Positions 7,444 through 13,324 of a stretch of DNA of 13,324 nucleotides are shown in pieces. Source of the DNA: Sphingobacteriales bacterium (GTDB lineage Bacteria; Bacteroidota; Bacteroidia; Chitinophagales; Chitinophagaceae). The position numbers were made by a program, and so were the translations under genes. Numbering within the stretch: the stretch's first letter is position 1; every line of letters begins with the position of its first letter. The notes below the pieces were generated by a model. The model saw nothing but the letters and a program-made list of their open reading frames with translations, did no database searches and was not told the origin of the DNA. The stretch spans positions 1-13,324 of the forward strand of contig JAHEFC010000063.1 in NCBI GenBank assembly GCA_024640385.1, in the 5' to 3' direction.

Positions 7444-8802
7444 ATGACAAACACAAACACACTAAAACAAATCAGAGCGATCTGCTTGCTGGCCTTGCCC
7501 ATCTTCTTTATTATTTCCTGTTCCAAAACAGAATTGAAACAGGAGAATCTGACCACCTATTCAGAATCAAAAGCCAATTCAGGAAAAGCCGAAAGGGATA
7601 AGGCTGATGTGGCACATGATTGGTATTTATTACAATACCATATTCTATTGGAAAGAAATTCGGCCTTTAACGGCACGTACTATGCCTACATAGGTGTTGG
7701 CTTATTTGAATCCGTACGCCCGGGTATCAGAGGAGGGCAGAGCTTTTACGGCAAGATCAGGAATATGCCCAAAATGCCAGAACCTGAAAACAACCAGGGG
7801 TACAACTATGTCATCTGCGCCAATGCTGCAATGGCCGATATGACAAGGCTATTCTTCAATAATCTGACAGATGCGAATAAAAAAGCGATCGATGATCTGG
7901 AAGCAAAATATAACTCAATGGAAACACCCGGTATGGGATCAACGGTTTTCGAACGGTCAAGGACCTACGGCAAAGCAATAGCCCAGGCGGTTTTCAACTG
8001 GTATAAAACGGACGACCTGATCACTTCTAGTGCAGGATACATAGTGCCTAAAGGCCCAGGGCTATGGGAACCCACTCCGCCCGCTTTTGTATCACCACCT
8101 GTAAATGCATTTGCCGGTAAAGCAACAACCATGGTAGCATCGCTCAATGATGCGATATCAAAGCCTTTTCCTTATGCTTATTCCGAAGACCCCGGCAGCG
8201 ATTTTTATAAAATGGTAAAGCAGGTCTATGATCAGGGCAAAATAAATACACCTGAACAGAAACAAACTGCACTGCATTGGATAGACCAGGGAAATGGAGT
8301 TGGATATACACCACCAGGCCATGACTTCTATATACTCACTCAATGTATGCAACAGAATGGATTTTCATTAGATGTTGCAGCAGAAGCTTATGCAAAAGCA
8401 GGTATAGGAGAAAGGGATGGCACTATTGTGACTTTCAGATCCAAATACAAGAACAACCTTGTTAGGCCAATCACATATATCCGTAAATTAATAGAGCCGG
8501 CATGGAATTCATTCATCATCACACCTCCACATCCTGAATATCCTGCGGCACATGCCGGAGTAACAGGCTCAGCCCTGGTTAGTGCTGCAACTGTGCTCGG
8601 GGAAAACGTTCCGGTAGTGGATAAGTCTTATGCATTCAGGGGTTTCCCGGACAAACACTTTACGAGCCTTTTAGCCGCGGCTAAAGATGCAGGGATATCC
8701 AGGAATTACGGAGGTATTCATTACATCATATCCATTGATGTAGGAATTGAAGTAGCTGAACATGTTGGCATGGAAGTAGGTAAGATCAAAGTAAGGGACT
8801 GA
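7444..8802 (+). CDS. Vanadium haloperoxidase/PAP2-superfamily lipoprotein with altered active site
   Basis: ATG 7444 gives a 452-residue product. An upstream GTG (7405) is in frame but would add 13 polar residues before a proper lipoprotein signal, LLALPIFFIISC-SKTE, so 7444 is preferred; the Cys is the lipidation site. The C-terminal half has the haloperoxidase/acid-phosphatase pocket. Lys334 and Arg341 (KYKNNLVRP) keep the K-x6-R spacing, His370 lies in HPEYPAAHAG, and Arg420 and His426 (SRNYGGIHY) keep the R-x5-H spacing. By comparison with the Curvularia chloroperoxidase pocket (K353, R360, S402-G403-H404, R490, H496), the Ser-Gly pair is Ala368-Ala369 here, and the Asp four residues after the last His is Ser430. 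It is anchored in the envelope. Bacteroidota have many VHPO-like proteins of unproven activity. The fold is confident; catalytic activity with vanadate is doubtful. Confidence 0.85.
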   Translation: MTNTNTLKQIRAICLLALPIFFIISCSKTELKQENLTTYSESKANSGKAERDKADVAHDWYLLQYHILLERNSAFNGTYYAYIGVGLFESVRPGIRGGQSFYGKIRNMPKMPEPENNQGYNYVICANAAMADMTRLFFNNLTDANKKAIDDLEAKYNSMETPGMGSTVFERSRTYGKAIAQAVFNWYKTDDLITSSAGYIVPKGPGLWEPTPPAFVSPPVNAFAGKATTMVASLNDAISKPFPYAYSEDPGSDFYKMVKQVYDQGKINTPEQKQTALHWIDQGNGVGYTPPGHDFYILTQCMQQNGFSLDVAAEAYAKAGIGERDGTIVTFRSKYKNNLVRPITYIRKLIEPAWNSFIITPPHPEYPAAHAGVTGSALVSAATVLGENVPVVDKSYAFRGFPDKHFTSLLAAAKDAGISRNYGGIHYIISIDVGIEVAEHVGMEVGKIKVRD

Positions 8803-8835
8803 AAAAAAATTTGAGTCTGAGCTATTATAAACACC

Positions 8836-8861
8836 GGGCGTTGATTCTTCAACGCCCTTTT
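8836..8861 (+). terminator. Rho-independent terminator after the haloperoxidase-like gene
   Basis: GGGCGTTGA (8836-8844), loop TTCT, TCAACGCCC (8849-8857), then TTTTATTGTTT. The 9-bp G/C-rich stem with T-rich tail is a textbook plus-strand terminator 33 bp after the TGA at 8800-8802. The tail overlaps the mfd stop codon, and the stem lies immediately downstream of mfd on the minus strand. It may help end that transcript too, although no T-run directly follows on that strand (an A8/T8 tract lies about 30 bp further on). Confidence 0.9.
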
Positions 8862-11800
8862 ATTGTTTCACCATATCGTTCAGAAAACCCAGCAACTGAT
8901 CCATGCTCCTGATATCATCTACGATCAGCATGAAATTTCTGCCGGTCTGTTTGAGCCGGGCTTTATTGGTGCGGGTTTGCACATACAATAATATCCTGTT
9001 GAATACGTCGGATTCAAAATAGGGGGAATCAGGATTGCTGACAAAAAACGTCTTCAGTGTATCATCTTTCAGGATCATCCGCTCAAATCCCAGTTCTACA
9101 GCCACTTTACGGCACCTCACTGTAGTGAACAGATCTTTTACAGAGTCAGGCATAGGACCAAACCGGTCTTCCATCTCTGCATAAAATTCAGTTAGTTCCT
9201 GTTCTCCCCTTGAGTTATCCAGCCTGGTATAAAGTGCCAGTCTCTCAGCGGTATTTTCAACATAGCTGTCCGGGATCAGTATTTCAAGGTCCGTATCTAT
9301 GGTGCAATCCTGTACAAAATCATCCTGCAACTGGATCTCCTCCTTGAACAGATCACGGAAAGCAGTTCTTTTTAGTTCCCTGATGGCTTCATCAAGCACT
9401 TTCTGGTACATCTCAAAACCGATCTCAACAAGAAAACCGCTTTGTTCGCCGCCAAGGAGGTTACCCGCCCCACGGATATCCAGGTCACGCATCGCGATCT
9501 GGAATCCTGAACCGAGGTCGCTGAACTGCTCCAGCGTTTGCAGCCTTTTCCGGCTGTCTGTAGGTAATGCAGCCACCGAAGGAGCCAGCAGGTAACAGAA
9601 TGCCTTCTTATTGCTGCGCCCCACCCGGCCCCTTAACTGGTGTAGATCACTTAGACCAAACTGGTGGGCATTATTTACAATGATCGTATTCACATTGGGA
9701 ATGTCTACACCACTTTCAACAATGTTGGTACAAACCAGCACATCATATTTCCTGTCGATGAAATCCAGGATCCTTTCTTCCAGCTCATGCCCTTCGAGCT
9801 GACCATGGGCAAAGCCTATGCTGAGGTCAGGACAAAGCCCACGTATCAGGGCCGCCATCTCAGAGAGACTTTGTACCCTGTTATGAATAAAAAACACCTG
9901 TCCGCCACGTTCCGTTTCAAAATAGATGGCATCCCGGATGAAATCTTCATTGAACGTGTGCACTTCGGTCTGCACGGGCTGCCTGTTGGGCGGAGGCGTG
10001 TTGATGATGCTCATGTCACGTGCACCCATCAGGCTGAACTGCAGGGTTCTTGGGATAGGCGTTGCCGTTAGTGTGAGGCAGTCAACATTGGTCTTCAGTG
10101 TTTTGATCTTCTCTTTATGACCTACACCGAATTTCTGCTCCTCGTCAATGATCAGCAGACCCAGTTCTTTGAATTTGACATCCTTACTGATCAGTGCATG
10201 CGTACCGATAATGATGTCGATCTTGCCCTCTTCAAGTTTCTTAAGCGTTTCTTTCCTTCCTTTTGATGATTTGAACCTGTTCAGGTAGTCCACCGTAACC
10301 GGAAAGTCTTTCAGCCTTTCACTGAACGTTTTGAAGTGCTGGAAGGCGAGAATGGTGGTTGGAACCAGCACGGCAGCCTGTTTCCCGTCAAGACAGGTTT
10401 TGAAAGCTGATCGAACTGCGACTTCTGTTTTACCGAATCCCACATCACCGCAAACCAGCCTGTCCATAGGATGAGGCGCTTCCATATCTTTCTTTACGTC
10501 GGCGGTTGCCTTACTCTGATCCGGAGTATCCTCGTATATGAATGAAGCTTCCAGCTCCATCTGCATGTAATTATCCGGGGAATGCTGGAAGCCGGGCTGG
10601 GCTTTCCGCTGGGCATATAGTTTGATCAGGTCAAATGCGATCTCCTTGACCCTGGTCTTGGTTTTCTCCTTCAGCTTCTGCCAGGAATCGCTGCCCAGTT
10701 TGTTCACTTTGGGAACATGACCTTCCTTGCCCGTATACTTGGAGATCTTGTGCAGTGAATTAATATTGACATAAAGAATATCACTGTCCTTATATATGAT
10801 TCGAACCGCCTCCTGGATCCTGCCGTTGGATTCTATTTTCTGCAACCCGCTGAAAACACCAATGCCGTGATCGATATGCACTACAAAATCTCCGGGCTGC
10901 AATTCCCTCAATGCCCGAAGCGTCATCGCTTTGTTCTTGTTGTAAGCCTGTTTGACCTTATACTTATGATAACGCTGGAAGATCTGGTGATCGGTATAAC
11001 AAACCACCTGCAGATCCTCGTCTATAAATCCTTCGTGAATGGCTACCGGTACGGGCGTAAAACTGATCTCAGCCTTGAGATCGGTGAAGATGCTGTGCAG
11101 CCTTTCAAGCTGTTTGGGATTTTCGGCAAACAAGAATATGCCGTACTTCTTCCTGTCAAAACTCACCAGGTCCCGGATCAGCATATCGAATTGCCTGTTG
11201 AAAGAAGGCTGCTCTTTTGTTCTAAAAGCAAATACATCTGATTCAGGAAAGGATCTTGATGAACTTCCGGTATCGGGCCCGAACTCGATCACCGTTCTGC
11301 TGTATAATAATTGTTCAAGTACAGAGGCCTTAACAAAATCTTCCTCCCTGACGGTTGTTTTTTCTGCCCCTTCTTCCTCCAATGTATCTCCACTGCCGGG
11401 ATTTCGCTGCAGGAACAGTTCCAGGTCTTCCTCCTGGGTGAGCAGGGTTTCCCTCAGCACTTCACGGTCTTTGATCCAGACCACTGTGTTCTCAGGCAGA
11501 AATTCGGGCAGTGATATTTTCTCCTGATCGTCGAACTGGGTTTCTACATTGGGTATGATGGTCACCTGCATCAGCTTCCTTTCGCTGAGCTGCGTTTCGG
11601 GGTCGAAGATCCTGATCGAATCCACTTCGTTGCCAAAAAGCTCCAACCGGTAAGGTTTATCGTTCCCGTAGGAGTAAATATCAAGGATCCCCCCACGCAT
11701 GGCGAACTGCCCTGGTTCATATACAAAATCCGTTCTTTCGAAACCGTACGATACGAACTGCTCCATCAGGGCATTGACATCAAGCGTATCATTGGTTTTG

Positions 11801-12246
11801 ACGCGGATCAGGTGCCGAGAAAGCGTTTTAGGGAGAACTACTTTTTCAAAAATGGCCTCCGGATAGGCAACCATGATCCTTTTATTGCCATCTGTACTGA
11901 AACGGGTAAGTGCTTCCGTTCTGAGCATCACGTGGCTGCTGTTCAGCAGCCTGAAATTCTTCCGGTTTTTGAAAGAAGACGGGAAATAATACAGATCGAG
12001 TGCTTCGGTAAGATTTTCAAGGGTATTATGAAAATAGGCAGCTTCTTCCGCATTGTCCAGGATCACCAGGTGGTTCAGTTTGGCTGCGGAAGGATGTCCA
12101 TACACGGCAGCCAGGATGAATTGTGGGGAACTGCCGGCGAGATGGGTAAGCCTGAGTTTGGCAGGTTGGGGCATGGAGATCCGATCCGCGATCGTTGCGA
12201 TCCGGGGGGTTCCAGCGTATTTATCTAATAACACCTGCAAGTTCAT
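8860..12246 (-). CDS. mfd: Transcription-repair coupling factor Mfd
   Basis: ATG at 12246-12244 gives 1128 residues ([15 protein letters not shown]), close to the usual length of about 1150. An in-frame ATG at 12315 would add 23 residues translated from the heptanucleotide repeat and is not credible. Mfd recognises RNA polymerase stalled at DNA damage, displaces it by ATP-driven translocation and recruits UvrA. Visible parts: an N-terminal UvrB-like module including [20 protein letters not shown] and [11 protein letters not shown]; a polymerase-interacting RID domain ([20 protein letters not shown], about 447-510); the translocase with Walker [10 protein letters not shown] (Lys606), the DEEQ box (Asp701-Gln704), [18 protein letters not shown] and [18 protein letters not shown]; the TRG-type [18 protein letters not shown]; and the C-terminal TRCF domain. 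No frameshift or missing motif was noticed. It is transcribed alone and divergently from the Asp-box protein gene. Confidence 0.97.
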   Translation of the reverse strand: MNLQVLLDKYAGTPRIATIADRISMPQPAKLRLTHLAGSSPQFILAAVYGHPSAAKLNHLVILDNAEEAAYFHNTLENLTEALDLYYFPSSFKNRKNFRLLNSSHVMLRTEALTRFSTDGNKRIMVAYPEAIFEKVVLPKTLSRHLIRVKTNDTLDVNALMEQFVSYGFERTDFVYEPGQFAMRGGILDIYSYGNDKPYRLELFGNEVDSIRIFDPETQLSERKLMQVTIIPNVETQFDDQEKISLPEFLPENTVVWIKDREVLRETLLTQEEDLELFLQRNPGSGDTLEEEGAEKTTVREEDFVKASVLEQLLYSRTVIEFGPDTGSSSRSFPESDVFAFRTKEQPSFNRQFDMLIRDLVSFDRKKYGIFLFAENPKQLERLHSIFTDLKAEISFTPVPVAIHEGFIDEDLQVVCYTDHQIFQRYHKYKVKQAYNKNKAMTLRALRELQPGDFVVHIDHGIGVFSGLQKIESNGRIQEAVRIIYKDSDILYVNINSLHKISKYTGKEGHVPKVNKLGSDSWQKLKEKTKTRVKEIAFDLIKLYAQRKAQPGFQHSPDNYMQMELEASFIYEDTPDQSKATADVKKDMEAPHPMDRLVCGDVGFGKTEVAVRSAFKTCLDGKQAAVLVPTTILAFQHFKTFSERLKDFPVTVDYLNRFKSSKGRKETLKKLEEGKIDIIIGTHALISKDVKFKELGLLIIDEEQKFGVGHKEKIKTLKTNVDCLTLTATPIPRTLQFSLMGARDMSIINTPPPNRQPVQTEVHTFNEDFIRDAIYFETERGGQVFFIHNRVQSLSEMAALIRGLCPDLSIGFAHGQLEGHELEERILDFIDRKYDVLVCTNIVESGVDIPNVNTIIVNNAHQFGLSDLHQLRGRVGRSNKKAFCYLLAPSVAALPTDSRKRLQTLEQFSDLGSGFQIAMRDLDIRGAGNLLGGEQSGFLVEIGFEMYQKVLDEAIRELKRTAFRDLFKEEIQLQDDFVQDCTIDTDLEILIPDSYVENTAERLALYTRLDNSRGEQELTEFYAEMEDRFGPMPDSVKDLFTTVRCRKVAVELGFERMILKDDTLKTFFVSNPDSPYFESDVFNRILLYVQTRTNKARLKQTGRNFMLIVDDIRSMDQLLGFLNDMVKQ

Positions 12247-12273
12247 AATTCCACTTCCATCTTTGGAGGAGTC

Positions 12274-12377
12274 AGGCAAGAGGCGAGAGACGAAAGGCGA
12301 TAGGCGAAAGATCATTAATTTTCTCTCGCCTCTCGCCTACCACCTCTCGCCTAGCTTTTCGCCTCTCGCCTAACGCC
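12274..12377. repeat. Inverted array of heptanucleotide TCTCGCC / GGCGAGA
   Basis: The left half is five in-register 7-mers: AGGCAAG, AGGCGAG, AGACGAA, AGGCGAT, AGGCGAA (12274-12308). The right half is the opposite orientation: TCTCGCC (12324), TCTCGCC (12331), TACCACC (12338), TCTCGCC (12345), a degenerate piece TAGCT, TTTCGCC (12357), TCTCGCC (12364), TAACGCC (12371). The A/T-rich centre is about 12309-12323. Because the halves are complementary, the block can fold into a long imperfect hairpin in either strand. It lies 28 bp upstream of the mfd start codon. Confidence 0.85.
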
Positions 12378-12383
12378 TTCCAA

Positions 12384-12449
12384 AATGGGCTGCAAAGATA
12401 ATGTAAACCATACAGCCCATTGAATTGTAATTAAGTTGCGCGGGCTGTA
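12384..12449. repeat. Three-arm inverted repeat (AATGGGCTG / TACAGCCCATT / GGGCTGTA)
   Basis: Arm 1 is AATGGGCTG (12384-12392), arm 2 TACAGCCCATT (12411-12421) and arm 3 GGGCTGTA (12442-12449). Arm 2 pairs perfectly with arm 1 over 9 bp (CAGCCCATT) or with arm 3 over 8 bp (TACAGCCC), so the two pairings exclude each other. Arms 1 and 2 flank the candidate mfd -7 box, suggesting an operator, although this is inference. Confidence 0.65.
12393..12400 (-). promoter_or_regulatory. mfd: Candidate mfd promoter -7 box TATCTTTG
   Basis: On the minus strand 12400-12393 reads TATCTTTG, an exact fit to the Bacteroidota -7 consensus TAnnTTTG. The region where a -33 TTTG is expected (about 12420-12430) has no good match, so the promoter is only a candidate. 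If used, transcription would start near 12386 and give a leader of roughly 140 nt that contains the whole heptanucleotide array. Confidence 0.4.
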
Positions 12450-12495
12450 AATTATTATCAGAAAGAATTAAATTGCCAAATACACTTTTTTCGAC

Positions 12496-13324
12496 ATGCA
12501 AAAATTACTTTTTCCCCTGTTCGTTGGATTTCTTGTGGTTTCGGGGGCCTGGTACCTGAATGATAACACTGAAAAGGTCAGTGCAGACGAATTGGCTGAG
12601 AATGAGCAGGAGGCTGGTAAAAGGAGGGAATATTACGAATACCTGATCTCCCGTGATCCCAATACCGGTCTGATCCCGCATCATATCAGGCAATTGGAAA
12701 CTGAATGGGTTAAAACCGTTCGTTCCAGGCGCAGTGGGATGCAGGGGTCTTTGGTCAGAAACACCTATGTGGCTGTTGGACCAACACAGAATGGTGGCCG
12801 AACCAGGGCGCTTGCATTTGATGTGCGTTTCAACGGCACGTCGAACCGGGTTGTGCTGAGCGGAGGCGTCCAGGGCGGTATATTCAGAAGCGAAGATGGT
12901 GGAGTCACATGGGCCTTTGTGCACCCTGCCAATGAGGTGAGGAGTGTGACCTGCCTGGCCCAGGATACCCGGCCGGGATTCCAGGACACCTGGTATGCCG
13001 GTACCGGTGAAGCGATAGGATCGGCTTATTACCCCAACGCGCTTGTTTTCGGCTATGGTCTCCTGAAATCCACCGATAATGGAAAAACATGGACCAAGAT
13101 CGCCTCAACTGTAGGCTCCACCGCTGAATTCAGCTTTGACAATTCATTCGACTTCAATCATAATATCGCAGTTCATCCAACTACGGGTGATGTGTATGTG
13201 GCAGCACACCAAAGCATATTGAAATCAACCAATGGCGGCACCAGCTGGAACTTTGTGTTGAGGGGTACAGTGGCAGCCACCAATATTGCCGGCATCACAG
13301 AGATCCTGATCAACAAAGCCGGAA
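12496..13324 (+). CDS. Secreted Asp-box (BNR/sortilin-like) β-propeller protein, 3' end outside window
   Basis: ATG 12496 opens a frame that runs without a stop to the right edge, giving 276 residues. The start MQKLLFPLFVGFLVVSGAWY is a signal peptide or membrane anchor. A polar helix (KVSADELAENEQEAGKRREY) and a segment containing VAVGPTQNGGRTRALAFDVR follow; this GP-x-GGR-TRAL motif is common at the start of secreted propeller proteins in Bacteroidota. Three Asp-box motifs (S-x-D/N-x-G-x-T/S-W) are visible: SEDGGVTW, STDNGKTW and STNGGTSW, each ending a propeller blade. Such proteins are often very large and end in a T9SS sorting domain, but that end is beyond the window. Many are labelled glycosyl hydrolase on weak grounds; no catalytic residues can be assigned here. 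It is divergent from mfd, probably unrelated in function. Confidence 0.88.
   Translation, partial: MQKLLFPLFVGFLVVSGAWYLNDNTEKVSADELAENEQEAGKRREYYEYLISRDPNTGLIPHHIRQLETEWVKTVRSRRSGMQGSLVRNTYVAVGPTQNGGRTRALAFDVRFNGTSNRVVLSGGVQGGIFRSEDGGVTWAFVHPANEVRSVTCLAQDTRPGFQDTWYAGTGEAIGSAYYPNALVFGYGLLKSTDNGKTWTKIASTVGSTAEFSFDNSFDFNHNIAVHPTTGDVYVAAHQSILKSTNGGTSWNFVLRGTVAATNIAGITEILINKAG

Larger units (their letters stand above)
12247..12495. promoter_or_regulatory. Divergent mfd / Asp-box protein intergenic region
   Basis: These 249 bp hold no credible gene. Going left to right they contain the mfd leader, an inverted heptanucleotide array (12274-12377), three GGGCTG/CAGCCC arms (12384-12449) around a candidate mfd -7 box, and an A/T-rich stretch before the plus-strand ATG at 12496. 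I could not place a convincing promoter for the plus-strand gene; its upstream region contains TTGCCAAATACAC but no clean TTTG/TAnnTTTG pair. Confidence 0.6.

Noticed and set aside
9299..12228. Several plus-strand open frames within mfd
   Set aside because: They are antisense to a full-length, motif-complete mfd and have no recognisable domains or plausible spacing.
12247..12315. N-terminal extension of Mfd from ATG 12315
   Set aside because: The extra 23 residues are translated from the heptanucleotide repeat; [12 protein letters not shown] at 12246 is a normal Mfd start.
12274..12377. CRISPR array
   Set aside because: Units are 7 bp, contiguous, without spacers, and occur in both orientations; no cas genes are nearby.
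12505..12924. Minus-strand open frame opposite the Asp-box gene
   Set aside because: It lies antisense to a clear coding frame with signal peptide and Asp-box motifs. Its translation shows no recognisable domain.

Overview
The window looks like chromosomal DNA from a member of the Bacteroidota, most probably the Chitinophagales/Chitinophagaceae. The reasons are the protein families present (a β-propeller/Y_Y_Y/LytS-type sensor kinase with a LytTR regulator, a DUF1080 protein, a DUF4870 protein, an Asp-box propeller secreted protein), a moderate base composition, weak Shine-Dalgarno sites, and a TAnnTTTG-type -7 box. Genus-level placement is inference. I see no RNA genes, insertion sequences, CRISPR array or phage genes. 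The two end genes are cut by the window edges.

Layout. 1-664: 3' part of a methionine-rich lipoprotein gene whose lipobox is visible at the left edge. 665-730: a 66-bp spacer tiled end to end by an 11-bp inverted repeat, a tandem 9-mer and a 14-bp inverted repeat whose last base is the A of the next start codon. 731-2802: two overlapping genes (ATGA), a Tat-exported Gfo/Idh/MocA oxidoreductase and a secreted DUF1080 (3-keto-disaccharide hydrolase family) protein. Together they fit an extracytoplasmic oxidise-then-cleave route for glycosides. 2815-3195 (minus): a small DUF4870 membrane protein, convergent with the DUF1080 gene.

3376-7327: a two-component pair, a 1073-residue sensor kinase and a LytTR response regulator overlapping by 23 bp. 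7444-8802: a divergent lipoprotein of the vanadium haloperoxidase/PAP2 superfamily in the same direction, ending at a clear rho-independent hairpin (8836-8861). It keeps most of the vanadate/phosphate pocket but has Ala-Ala where Ser-Gly is expected.

8860-12246 (minus): full-length mfd, the transcription-repair coupling factor. 12247-12495: a divergent promoter region holding a large inverted array of a heptanucleotide (TCTCGCC / GGCGAGA) that probably lies in the mfd leader, plus three GGGCTG-type arms around a candidate mfd -7 box. 12496 to the right edge: 5' part of a secreted Asp-box (BNR/sortilin-like) propeller protein.

Most genes are ordinary for the lineage. The parts that merit a second look are the structured intergenic DNA at 663-731 and 12274-12449, the proposed 3-keto-glycoside gene pair, and the altered active site of the haloperoxidase-like protein.
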